The notes under the pieces are model-generated. The model was not told the DNA's origin. It was given only the letters and a program-made list of their open reading frames with translations, and searched no databases. From Acorus gramineus (taxonomy: Eukaryota; Streptophyta; Magnoliopsida; Acorales; Acoraceae): DNA of 64,000 nt. Position numbers and translations under genes: made by a program. The stretch spans positions 11,915,496 to 11,979,495 of the forward strand of contig CM060857.1 in NCBI GenBank assembly GCA_030737835.1. The letters run 5' to 3'. The first letter of the stretch is position 1; every line of letters starts with the position of its first letter. Shown piece by piece: positions 22,670 through 35,100 of this stretch.

Positions 22670-23400
22670 GATCAGATTTCTTGTGTGGCTGCCACGGGAA
22701 ATTCCTGTAGCAGCCAATAAGAGACTGCTTCGTAGGCAGTGCAAAAAAATAATTTGTTCACTTTTTTTTTTCTATTAGAATATATATTTTATTTTTTTAA
22801 AAATAAAAATACATACACCATCAGATAGAGATAGAGGCTGGAAACTGTGCTGAACTAGCATTTTTCAAAATATATAATAATAAGAATAATAATTAATAAT
22901 AACCACACACAGACATTCCTCCCCCCTCCCTAAAAGATTAAATTTTTTAAAAAGAAATAAGCATAAAGGGCAAGTTGGAAGTGAAAGCACAAACCCTGAC
23001 CAAAGAAGACAACCCCACTCGCACCAAACATTCCCCACCACCACTACCCCATCAAACATGGCCAAATCAACCACATCCCTCTTCCCTCCAAGGACCTCCT
23101 CGGAATCCATATTCCATACATAACAGCGACTCCTGCTGCAGCTGCTGCTGCATAGTGGGCTCCGCATCCGAGGCGACGGCATGGACGGAGCGGAATGGGC
23201 GGAGGGAACGGTGAGGCGGCGGCGTTGCGGAGAGGGGTTTAGGGTGGTGCGGAGAGCGATTGAATGGTGGGTTTTTGGGGAGGCTGTGGGGTTGGGGAAA
23301 TTATGGAGTCCGTGGAGGGGATGAGTGAATGTAGAGACCGAAAATGTAAGGTGAGTCCAGGGACTAAAAAGTCATTTTATATTGTCTTTTTTTCTGACCC
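22670..23400. other. GC-rich island of unknown origin
   Basis: This segment has no counterpart in the RLP1 intron. It contains pyrimidine-rich DNA (23000-23130) and then a GC-rich stretch (23130-23340) with GGCGGCGGCG runs. Short frames exist on both strands (minus 22865-23182; a 52-codon plus frame from 23180), but none has a recognisable domain. It may be a captured host-gene fragment or a transposon end. Confidence 0.4.
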
Positions 23401-24501
23401 TGATTAGTTTTAAAACTTTTGGCAATGAAATAATTGATGGGATAAAAAAATAATTACAGGGATAAATAGAAGAGGATAAATTATCTCATTTTATATGAAA
23501 ATATAATTAAGATAAAAGGTGTGAATAATTGTTCTAAATTTAAAATAAAAATTAGGATTTTTTTTGTTTTCTTAAAAGTTAAAATAATATTTACTTCTAT
23601 TTTTATTTTAATTTTTTATAAATATGAATAGAACAAAATTGATAGACTTTTATCTCTAAAATTAAAAGAATTTATTTTTAAAATATTAATCCATGGACAA
23701 ATAAGCTCTTCATTAATTAATTATAGTTTGTTCAGCGCATGAAAAGTGTTATGATAACATGGTTGTGTGAGTTTCAAAGAAACTACTGTTCAAATAAATC
23801 ATCCCAAAAATAAAGGGAAATTAATTTAAGTAGGTCCCTCAACTATTTTAGCATAATCAAACCCCTCACGTATTAACGATTATATTTCTTTCAAATCCTT
23901 CCATCTTTGTCCGCATGTGCAAGTTAATTAATATATTAATCAGATAGAAACATAAGTTATTCTAAGGTTTATGACTATTCTAGGAATAGATTATCATACT
24001 AATGAATAAATGATTTTTCGTTTGGTTGTATTTTTAATTATTTTTGTTGGGAAACATTATGATGAGATTTTTGTTGGTTGGTTGATTGATCATGAATGAG
24101 TTATAAATAAGGTGTAGAGAAATATTTATAAAAGGAAAAAATTTGATTTAACATGTGAACCCTCTGATTTATAAAAATTAATAACAATTGATTTGTCAAT
24201 TCATTTATACTAGTGGAATAATACAATTTCAAAAGGACATAGAATACAAATATCAACTTATTTTAGGATTATTCTACCCCTATTCCCTCATGTTCTCTTC
24301 CATTCTTCTACCCAAACAGCCTTTAATGATGTACAGGGGAACAAAGTATCAAATTTATATATAGGATGCATAACAATGTATTGATGATAAATAAAAATTA
24401 ACCATTTACTCAAATGCAACGGAAAAAAATAACCTCAAAAAAATATAACAGCTAAAGACCATGTTTGTTGTAGCTTTAGCTTATAAATTTTAGATAATAG
24501 C

Positions 24502-25308
24502 TAGGTCTGTCAAAAAGTTGGGTCTAGATTGGGTTGAGGTGGACCCGAACCCGACCTATTTTGATTGTTGGGTCTTTCGGGTCGGGTCCATATTAGGTCT
24601 CGGATTTTTCAGGTCAGGTATTTTATACATTTTATCTAATCTAAGTCAAGTTTGAGTTTAGACCCGACCCATTTGACAGATCTAAATCGGATCAAAAGAG
24701 GCCAAACTCGGAGAGCTCCAGGGATTTCCTACATTGTGGTGACATCACTAGGGTTGGTGGTCTGATGTGGATTGGGGGAATAGGATTATGAGGATGAAGA
24801 GGAGGGACGTGATGACCCTGGAAAGGTAGGGTTTAGTCATCTTCTGTTGTTCTTTTTGTGAGCTACAATGACTTCCTTGTTTGAGAAAGGGAGAGGAGAA
24901 GAAGCTAAGAAGGTTTTGATTTAGTGAGAGAGAGCCCTACTTTACTGCACATGGGGTGGTGGAGATCACGCTATCCTTGTTTGGATTTTTTCATTTCTAT
25001 TGTTGCATGATGAAGTTAAATAAATAAAGTTTAGTGTATTATAAATAGTTCTTCACTGTTTTGATTTTTTTTTTTATTGGAGGCATTTGGAACACAGTTT
25101 AAATTATTCTACTTGAAATCAAAAATTGTAAAAATATTTTTAAATGCTTAAAATTTTAAATGCTTAATTAGAATGAGATTCAATTTTTAGTTATAATGTT
25201 GGATTATGTCATAAGTGTTGGGTTAGATTATAAACAAAAAAAAAAAATGATAGTGATTGGGTATTTTACATCTTTTGTCGGGTCAGATCCAACCCACCAA
25301 CAGACCAA
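24502..25308 (+). mobile_element. hAT-like non-autonomous element, copy A
   Basis: The element begins TAGGTCTGTCAA and ends in a diverged inverse (CAGACCAA), flanked by ATAATAGC (24494-24501) and ATTATCGC (25309-25316), which agree at 6 of 8 bases. Both subterminal regions carry GGGTCGGGT-type repeats. The interior (TAGTGTATTATAAATAGTTCTTCACT) matches copies B (55095-55662) and C (59104-59704, inverted). No transposase frame is present. Confidence 0.7.
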
Positions 25309-26500
25309 ATTATCGCTTATGCATTTTAGAGTTTAACTTTTCTAATAAAAAATAAACAGGTTTGTCATAACTGTTAAAAAACAGATAATAAGCAGTAGTG
25401 GATGTTTGTTAGAATAATTTTTTAAATAGTTTTTTGCTATGTAATTGTCAAAAAAATACCCTTTAAAACTGCAAACAGAGGCAGAATCAGGAATTAGAAC
25501 AAAGGGGCTAGAGGGCCATGAGATATAGTGAAAAAACTTCAAATCTCGTTATTCCCATCACAAAAAATAAAGTTTTAAAAATTGAAAAAATGAATATAAA
25601 AAAACTAACTGATCACAAAAACATACAAAGATATTATTTAAACTTATATTTTAGGAAGAGAATTTAAAACCTAACTTTTAAAAAATTTGAGACTCAATAT
25701 AGCAATTATAAAAAATCAAAATAAATTTAAAAAATCGCTAAAAAAATCTAAATCAGTGATTTTTCAACCCTTCAAAACTAGATACCAATATTTCCTTGAA
25801 AACAAAATTTTTCATAATTTTTTTTAAAAAGTCACACGCCTCCAAATCTCAAAATATTCAATGAGCATTTATATATTCAATCCATTTTACAGCCCTATTT
25901 ATATTTATCCCTTCTAACGGAGTATATAAAATTAGTTAACTCAATATATATTTCACTATCTTCATATAAACTATTATAGAAAACATAAATTAAATATATG
26001 CATTTATTTCATATGAGCATATATTTTATTTTCCATAAAAGATAAATATATACTTCATTATATAGATATGTACTTCAAAAAATCACATATATGCATGCTA
26101 ACTGGGATGCAAACAAGACTGAATAAAACATTTTACAATTTTAAACTCACTCATGGCTATGAACATCGGTCCCGAATTAGATGGCTATGAACATCGGTCC
26201 CGAATTAGATGGCTATGATTAACCTAGGGCATACTATGATGACTGGTAGATAATTCAAGGCCACCCATAAATAATTTCATATCAATGATACATCTGATAC
26301 GTCTGTGATGAAATACAGAAGATTAGGAAATGAAAGTGAAATGAAAGTGAGTGACTACTGTGATTAAATAGAAATGAAGGTGGACACATGACACATTCAC
26401 CTATGACGGTTTGGGGGAGGCCCGGGCCCCAGCCCGCTCCCATTTGGGTCCGGCCCTAACTATAGAAGAAGAATTCGGGAGGAGATAAAAAGATTTGTCA
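25309..26500. other. Unassigned repeat-like DNA
   Basis: AT-rich. It ends with the GC-rich stretch GGAGGCCCGGGCCCCAGCCC (26415-26434), which looks like the terminus of another DNA transposon, but I could not pair it with a partner end. No gene is seen. Confidence 0.35.
26156..26211. repeat. 28-bp perfect tandem duplication
   Basis: The unit starting GGCTATGAACATCGG occurs twice head to tail, followed by the beginning of a third copy (GGCTATGA). Confidence 0.9.
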
Positions 26501-26831
26501 TTAGTTAAAAAGTGAAGAGCATTAGTAACCAAAATAAATATTATTTAAAACGTACAATAAGTTATATCTTAGAAGCAACGTTTAACTTACATATTCTGAC
26601 TTTTAAAATTGTTTTTAGTTTAAAAAATTTTAAACAAGCATGCAACAACGGTTTATTTTAAGGTAAAAATTATAATCTTTAACTTATAAGTTTTAACAAA
26701 TATGTACAAAGCATGCTGAAAAAGTTTAGAGGCCTAATAAAAAAAATAGATTGCAATAAATACTTGGAATAAAATACTTAAAAGGTTTTAACTAAAATGT
26801 ATGAAGTATGTTGAAAAAGTTCAGGGTCTAA

Positions 26832-27802
26832 GAGCATCTCCAACGGCTTCACTCCTTCGACGATTTGGATGAGCGCCCAAGGTAAATTAACTTCAACAGG
26901 CACCTCATGAATCAACAAATAGGGCAAACCATGAAAATGCCTCAACAAACGGAGGAGGAGGGACAAGGAGCTCCCATGGTGGCCCCCACCACATAAAAAA
27001 ATAAACAATATTATTTTTTTCATTTGAATTTTGGTGGGTCCCACATAAATTTTTTTAAAATTTTTGTTTTGTGTGCATATTTGTAACGGTTATATCTCCA
27101 CGGATATAATAACTCATTTATTTAACTTCATCCTCATTCATATAATTTTTACATTCTCAATCTCCAATTTTGTTGTTCCAAAATTAAGGCAATTTTTTTT
27201 TGCTCTCTAAATTTTACATTTTTATGAATTTCTCATTTGTTATCATTTTATTTTTTCAAGTATTATTTTTTTAATTTATTTTAATTTAATTGTTTTTGTG
27301 TAGATGGATCCTCATGGTAATGCATTTTACAGCGATCTTCTTAACAATGAGTACTCTTTTGATCTATCTGGTGAATATTCCACTCAACTATCCAGGTCAT
27401 CTCAAATTCGTGTTGAAGAATATAAATTACAAATATACCCATTAAAAAAATGTGACCGTTAAGATATAAGCATTAAAATAAAATCGTTACAATATAGTCG
27501 TTACAATATGACCGCTATAATATAGCCATTTAAATGACTGTTAAAAAAAAATTAAATATGACCGTTAGCCGTTAAAATTTGACTGTTACACTATAGAAAA
27601 TAAAATATTATCATTTAGTTATTTTTTGTAGCTTTAAAATTTAAATATAATTAATTTAAAAAAATATTAATAAAATATTATTGTAGAGTCATTCAAGGAG
27701 TATGGTTAGAGTGGAAGATGTAATTTTAGCTCCTTACCTAGATAAACGTGCCATGCTTCACCAAATGAAAGAGCCATTGATGGAGCATGGTTGGAGATAC
27801 TC
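26832..27802 (+). mobile_element. PIF/Harbinger-type derivative
   Basis: The termini are GAGCATCTCCAAC and its inverse GTTGGAGATACTC, the terminal pattern common in plant PIF/Harbinger elements. It is flanked by TAA (26829-26831) and TGA (27803-27805), fitting a 3-bp TAA duplication with one mutation. The uninterrupted target (GCCTAATAAAAAAAA) survives in the neighbouring duplicated unit near 26730. Inside, a frame from 27304 opens like the second (Myb-like) ORF of such elements but is quickly lost. (A/C)CGTTA motifs recur at 27450-27590. Confidence 0.7.
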
Positions 27803-27961
27803 TGATAAAAAAAAACATGGATTGCAATAAATACTTAGAATAAAATACTAAAAAACATAAACAATGACTAATAAAAATAAACCTTAACTAAAAACTCATA
27901 GAAAAAAGAAATAATGGAACAACAATCAGCAAAAAAAAATAGAAAAGAAAAGAAAGCTTAC

Positions 27962-28175
27962 TTGATCTTAATGCTGATGATTTAGTTGTTAATATATGTA
28001 AGATAGCTGATGAGAAGATCGGACCAACTGATAAAGATGATTTATATAAAAAGCCAACCATGAGAGATTGAGAGATGAAAACCAAGAGAACCAGAAAACC
28101 TCCATTTCTTCTTGATTCAATAACAGAACCTTAAATAGTTATCATAAATCCACATCCCCTCCGACACGTGGTTTT
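27962..28175 (-). promoter_or_regulatory. RLP2 leader exon and core promoter (TATTTAA, G-box)
   Basis: This is the same layout as at RLP1: CACGTG at 28165-28170, TATTTAA at 28131-28137, then a leader with TCTCTCATGGTTGGC and a GATCAA|GTAAGC donor. No RLP coding sequence adjoins it; the nearest one in this orientation is RLP2. This is why I assign it as that gene's promoter. Confidence 0.5.
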
Positions 28176-28244
28176 TGAACTTCATGACAAAGTGATAGAT
28201 TAGTAAAAAAACAACGTGAAAATCTTGACACACGTTTTTTTTAA

Positions 28245-28500
28245 AGGAAAAATCCAAATAACCCCCTATAAACTGTCATAAATCCTCATAAATCCATATA
28301 ACCCACTTATTTTTCCTAAAAAAACATATAACCCTCTGAAAGCATCTATATAAATCTAAATAATCTTTGAGTTAAACTTCTATTGACAAATAAAGAATAT
28401 TTTGTAAATATTTTATTTGATTAACTTGACTGAAAATAATATTTTAAAACCCCCTATAATTTATTAAAAATGTTCAAAATCACTATCTACTATCTGAAGG
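28245..28500. mobile_element. Half copy of the fold-back family at 55.8 kb
   Basis: GGAAAAATCC...ATAACCCCCTA, CCATATAACCC..TTATTTTTCCTAAA and the AATATTTTGTAAATATT block match one arm of the element at 55822-56358. Only one arm is present. It sits immediately upstream of the RLP2 G-box. Confidence 0.55.
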
Positions 28501-29099
28501 AGTAAAATTGTCCCGATAAAACCGCCAAACTGAACAGTCAGCTTTACAACCACCCACAAGTTCACCGAGACTGTGAGCAAGCCCAATGCCCATGTGAAGC
28601 AATTGGTCCCAATAATGCAAACCTACTCATTAATAAAACACAACCATGGTAATTATAATGAAAATTGTACTGAAAATAATGATTGTTGGATTTTTTGGTA
28701 GCAATAAATTGAATATAATAACTTTTACATTGAAACGAAAAGATCTTGCATTTAATAGACGGAGGAAATGAAGCAGTTATAAATGAATAAGAGGAGACTA
28801 TGGTACTGTAGATGCTGAGGGCCATTAGAGATGGTGATCAGAGCATCAATGTTTTATCTAATAATGATGGTGTGTCAGGATTCTGGTGATTGGATAAGGT
28901 TTGTTGAACCTTCTCGATGAAAATCCTACATAAGATCAATCTTAATCTATATGATTTTCACTATATACAAACAAGAAAACATTCTCATTTTTGTCAACAC
29001 ACAAAATGAGCAAATCCAGGGAAATAGACACCCCGACAACCTCTTGGTGGTATGGTATGAAATTGACTTCTTTCCTCTTATGGTTTCTTTGTTTCTTTA

Positions 29100-29580
29100 G
29101 ACATAATTTGATAAAGGATAAATATTTAAGATAAGTTAATCTAATTTATGAAGATAAAAAGATCATTATTTTTATCCAAATTTACATTTAATAATGTATT
29201 TTATTATCTCCATTTTTTACTGTGTTCTTATCCTTAATATTGCATTTGAATCACATAATCTAAAATTTAGGATAACTTAAAAAAAAAAAATTTAAATATC
29301 AAGTCTACCATTTCTATTAATGAGGCATTAAAATTGTTGATTTTGATTTCATGAAATTTTTTGTTTTTGTTTTTTAGAAAGGACAGTCATAAATGTTGTC
29401 CATGTTTTACAAAATAAGATTAAAAAATGAAGATAAAATCCGTTCCACCTTTTACCTAGAACAAAATATCCCTATTTTTTCTCTCAAAATATGAACAATT
29501 GTCCATGTTTTATCATTTTCATGTGATTTAATCCAATTATTTTCTTATCCCAACCCCTTATCCCAATGTCAAACCAGACC
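29100..29580. mobile_element. Tourist-like MITE with TTA duplication
   Basis: The ends GACATAATTTGATAAAGGATAA and TTATCCC..TGTCAAACCAGACC are imperfect inverted repeats flanked by TTA (29097-29099 and 29581-29583). The paralogous site near 7460-7500 lacks the 481-bp insert and keeps the flanks (GTTTCTTTAG, AAAAGTGACAAC). Confidence 0.6.
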
Positions 29581-30240
29581 TTAACACTGAAAAGTGACAA
29601 CCATGAAGGAATTATAAGCCTCTTTTTAATTTTAAAAGATGTTAACCTTCTCAAGTATATGTGCGGTCACCTACATGTCTCGTCTCTGGTTTGTAGGAAC
29701 AAACAATCTGAATCGTACTCCAACGATGTTCTTTCTAATTAGCTCACAAAATTACATCTTGAAGCAGGATCTGTGGGCATATAAACAACACATACAAAGC
29801 GTACCCTTCCTCAATGCCTGTTGATCATTGTTGCAGATGGCTTCTTCACTTTGAGAAGATTCAATCCCATCAATGCAGATTGCATGGAGCCCACAGTGTG
29901 TATTACATGCCCTGAAAATGTCTGCCTGAAATATTCGTTGATATATTCACATATTTTAACTTACAAATGACAAGCAACAAGAACAGAAGAGCGGAGGGAA
30001 GTTCTTGACAGCAAAACACTCACACCAGGCTATATGGCCGTGTTTTTTAACATATTATTCGTGTTTTGTAAAGGCGGGCATTTGACGGTCAAGCCATATC
30101 CTGTATGTGCCAAACTCAGAGCTAGAAAGTAAGATATATCACAAGCAAATATGCAATGAAATTCATGATATAAACAGCTGAATTTAGGAATAGAAGAAAA
30201 TAAACTAACCAGTAACCAATGAAAATCTTTGATGCGATTA

Positions 30241-32091
30241 TCAATGTGCATGTCTGTCACACTCCCTCTTGATACTCTCCAAATATGGAAAGATTTTGGT
30301 GGCATGAGCTCCATAATGAAGTGAAAATATTGCATCTAGCCGATTTACATTATCTAAAGTAGAATCATGATCGCCCAGCAACAGCTGGATGGATGTCAGT
30401 TTTACTAGTTCATTCCCGATGGCAATGTGATTAGGATGATAAATCTTTTCCAAGATCTGTCCAATAACCAAACAATAGAAACTTCATTAGAGGTGCCCAC
30501 AATAAATATGGAAGTAATCAAAAGATCCAAACAGACATATTTGCCTACAGAAGTTTTGCTTTTAACCTTACATTACATATTAGCATGAATCAATGCTTAA
30601 ATCTTATAATAAATTATTGATCACCGCCTCTACAGATCCAAGAGTTATTTTTTATTCATAATATACAGCTGCAAGATAATGGCTACAGCTTAGCATGCAT
30701 AGCCAAGGGAATGGGTGAAAAATGAACTAGTCTTTAAATCTCAACTCTATGTAAATACAAAACAATGGATTATAACTTTATAATCATCTTCTTTACCTGA
30801 GGAGCATTTATATTAGTCAGTGCTGGCAATGTTGTGATGCTCTATTGGACTGAAATTAATGAGAAGCTTCAGTAGAGGGTTAGATTATTAAAAGAAATTC
30901 ACTGTAAAAGGAGGGGTTAAACAGATTGAAGCTACTTGTATATGGAAAAGAAGGGACAGACTAATTTTTGAATGGGGTAAATAAATTGAATCCAGGAATG
31001 ACCTTGGACAGGGACTCATTGTACCTAAACAAAACCTCATTATGTGCTAGGACTCAAGTTTATGCACAAGTCAAAGGAGGCAGGTATGATATAAAGTACT
31101 TGCATATTTAAGAAACTCTGTCCGAGTTCACACATAAATAGAAAGTTAGGTTGTTCATACGTCGGTTAGTGGGACAGAGTAAATTTCTCCAAATTAGAAC
31201 AATGAACATGCAACCATACATTGAATAACCAAGTTTACCAGTGAAGATGTGCTGAAATAAGGACATGATGTTTAAATCAAGTGTGATACAATGAATTCCT
31301 TAAACTAAAATCAGCAAACACATTGACCAAAGAAAGAAAATTAAATAACAGAAAGGTGCTCCAGTAGAAAATTGAAGAATGAAGAATATCTGTGTTCATC
31401 AATTAAAGAACGGTCTGCAATTTTTACCTCAACTGATGCTTTGCAGTGATCCACTGCTTGTCGAAACTCTCCGAAAGAGCACAAGGCTTCAGAAATAATG
31501 TCTTCAGCCTAGGAAAACAGGATTGTGCAAAAGATGAGGAAAATTCTGCATATAGTACTAGCAAATTTAGTCATATAACATAGTAGAGTGATCTTCCAGT
31601 AAATGCATAACCATCGTTTTGGTTATTACCGCCACAACTGTGATAATCATAATTGCAGTTTAATAATCCAGATATAAAGGACAGAAATAGATGACAATCT
31701 ATAATATGATGCCCAAAGCTCTTAGAGCTCTCATATTGATATGAATTATTAGCAGATTTTTTTTTTGTTTTATATTTGATATGTGCTTTTTCTATATGAC
31801 TAACATGACAATTGATCTCAAGCTTAACTTACCTGAGCAACGTCCTTACTATATGCATGCCTCACTGATCTCATAAGATTGAGAGATTTTAATCCTGAAG
31901 AAATTACTTGAGATGACATTTGGTTTGAAGTTAAAAGATCCTGCAACCTGTGATAAAATAAATGTTACATCCTTCATGACATGTATCGCATAAAGTAAGG
32001 TTTCGTAATGAACAAGTAAAACTAATTGGAAAAATTCGCACTTTGAGATATAAATGCACTTTCTTGTTGCAATTTGAGATGTTCTTATACT

Positions 32092-32129
<38 letters not shown>

Positions 32130-35100
32130 AACAGGGACCACGGAAAATCCACCGATGTGTCAAACCTGAGATTCAAAGCTATGAAAGGTCAAGTTTTTGT
32201 CTTACTTGCTATAATCCCAGTTGAGCTCAAATATCAATCTTCCCTTGAACAACTGCATAACCAGAACTTTCATATAGCTAACAAGGAGGTAATCCTAGTC
32301 CAGACTTTTTTTCATGAAAGTAGTATTCTCTGGTTTCTTTTTCTTTTTGAGTAGGCAAGCGGAATACTAGACCAGAAATATTTAAATCATTGCAGCAAAT
32401 TGAACATTCGTACAGTATAGTTATGATTTGTTTCCCTAATATATAATAAATGGAAATTTCATTAGTAATTTCTGATACCATCATCCAGATGTCATTTCCC
32501 AAAACAGATTTACTGTATTTTCCACAGCTTCCATGAGATATAGACTCTTGCTAAATGTGCACACCACTTGGAACTATGATGGAAAGAGAAATAATTATTT
32601 GAACCTTCTGATTCTTTCTGTAGTTTCTTTGGCTGTTTTGTTTGAAGATTCAAGATCATGATAAGAACCACAACACAGACAATGTCCTGTTTGTAGTGGA
32701 GGCATGTCTGTAGGTCTCTTCAGTAAGAGTTGAGCCACCTCTCGGATAGCATTCTTTTTCTCTTCACAAGCCTGCATAAACTTGTATGATTAATGCGAGT
32801 GATAAAGAATCAGACCTTATTTTAGAAACTGAATATGAAAGAAAAGTGGTGGTGATAATAAGGCAAACCGGCATAGGAAGTTCCCAGATGCAAGGAGCAA
32901 CATAATCTTGCAGAAAACTGCTTGCAAGTCTCCCTCGATTGACCTTCTCAGTTTCTAAAACTACTCCACGACAGTTGGTTGTCACACAACAAAAAGCATG
33001 TATGACAAGGTCAGACAGGTTCAACTCTGAACAGGCATTGCATTGACAGTTAAATGCATATTGATCTTTTAACATCTGCTGTCTCTGTTGGAGATCCAAT
33101 TGCCCAATCTGAAATTAAAAAAAAAATAAGTAGAATATATTCCACTATTGAAATTGAACTCAAAATCTTAGATTACTATTGTGAAGGACACATGCATATA
33201 ACAATTTCTCAGACTTTTACTTCAAAATAAAAATATAAAACAATTTCTCAGACAAGCAAATGTAAGGGAGTAATAATGTGCAATAGAGGCTGCATTGATT
33301 AAATATTGGAATCTGAGATTTGTGTTATCAATGGTAAACGGCGCAAATAGCAGACCAATATTTTTTACCAACTTGGTTCTACAAGAGAGGAAGACGAGTT
33401 TAAAAATTTGAATATTTTGTTTCTACCAAAATAATCCTTTTACACACTGTTTAGTCTTCATTTATTGTCTTATCAAGAAAATAAAAAGATATATAAGGTC
33501 ATGATAATCCTCTTCAAAATTCTATGACTTGGATCTAAGATAGTGCTTGGAAACACGTTTGAAAAATAAGATTTTGAATAAAATGACTTAAATAGACTTT
33601 GATTCCTGAAAAGCGCGTTTTTTGCACTTTTTAAAAAGCAACATTTTTACAATAAAAGTTGTAAGTAACTTTTTAATTAAGTCTGTTTTCTTAAATGCAT
33701 TTAGTAACGTGTTTGCGCTTTTAACTTTATGAAAAAGCAGAATCATTTCATTAAGCGTTTCCAAATGCTCCCTAAGTCACTATTTCATCCAAATTATTGA
33801 TGGCCTTTTCCAAGGACTTCACACTTGCAATACAATTTTATATTCGTGTCCACAGTCCAGCGCATGTAGGATTTTGGATGCACATTGAATTTTAACTGTC
33901 TGAATGCAAAAATTGATAAAATGCAGATAACTTGAGCACATCAATTTACAAAAACAATAATGATTGTACAAGTTGTTGAGCGAATTATCTTGAATGCAAA
34001 AATTGATAAAATGCAGATAACTTGAGCACATCAATTTACAAAAACAATAATGATTGTACAAGTTGTTGAGCGAATTATCTTGGTTTATCTTTGTGACTTT
34101 TTTCTTTCTTTTATGATGTAAGGAGATCCCTCGTCTCATTTTTTCAGGGGATTCTTGAAATAAGATTCACCTATATTTTATTCAAAAAAGTTGTTGAGCG
34201 AATTATCTAATCAAGAAAGTCATATTTTAGGCATTTTAAAGTATAATTTGGTGAAATTTTGGAGAGACAAGCTAAACCAACAATTCATGGGATTCAGATC
34301 CTCTCCCAACATCTGTACCAACCAAGTAAGGAATTTTGGGTCTCTGTTTCTTTTGGAAATAAAGATTAAAATGAAAAGAAAAAAATAAAAACAAAAGAGA
34401 AAAAATAAGAAGAAAAAGAAAAACAGAAAACAAAATGAGGTCTTTGCATGAAAGAGGGCTTAGACCACATGCAACAAGGGCTCCCAGGATGTGATCACAT
34501 GTAGGTGGTCAAGGGCGGTGAGTGCATGGGATCATGCAAAGATGGGCAAGGGCAGTGCAGAGATGGGTGGGGGACTTTGAAAATAAAGATTAAAATGAAA
34601 AGAAAAAAATAAAAAACAAAAGAGAAAAATAAGAAGAAAAAGAAAAACGGAAAACAGAATGAGGTCTTCGCACGAAAGAGGGCTTAGACCACATGTAACA
34701 AGGGCTCCCAGGATGTGATCACATGTAGGTGGTCAAGGGCGGTGAGTGCATGGGATCATGCAAAGATGGGCAAGGGCAGTGCAGAGATGGGTGGGGTAAT
34801 GCCGGGCACACTCACGGGAGAGGAGCCCCTTGTTTTGTTTTTGTTTTTGTTTTTGTTCTTTTATTTCCTTTGTTTCCTTGATTTTCAAAACGGGAAAAGA
34901 ACCCAAGTCCCTTATACATATTGGCAGGTTAGGATGGGATATGGGAGAGGATCCACACTCCAATCAAAGAGGGTCGTGTAGTAGCTTGATGTATATTTGG
35001 TATTTCTTCACTTCACTTACTTGGCAGAAGACATGAAAACCAACTTCAAAATTTCCCAGAACTTTGGGTCTTCCTAAAATTTGATTTTTGTTTTTTGACA

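Larger units (their letters stand above)
22260..27961 (-). other. Predicted 5.7-kb 5'-UTR intron of RLP2, filled with transposons
   Basis: The acceptor TTGCAG (22260-22265) sits six bases above the ATG. The matching donor GATCAA|GTAAGC is at 27961-27960, followed upward by the conserved leader exon and TATA box. The flanks align with the RLP1 intron: 22260-22665 with 3771-4180, and 26510-27960 with 4850-5236. The middle is additional DNA: a GC-rich island (22950-23340), a hAT-like element (24502-25308), unidentified repeats and a PIF/Harbinger derivative. No other coding gene is seen inside. Confidence 0.5.

Noticed and set aside
23000..23340. Possible CpG-island promoter for a separate gene
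   Set aside because: No downstream exon with a recognisable domain on either strand; left as an unexplained island.
31849..32354. ORFs around the GT microsatellite (CVCVCV or THTHTH runs)
   Set aside because: Translations of a simple repeat spanning an intron and exon 13 of the SMYD4-like gene in the wrong frames.
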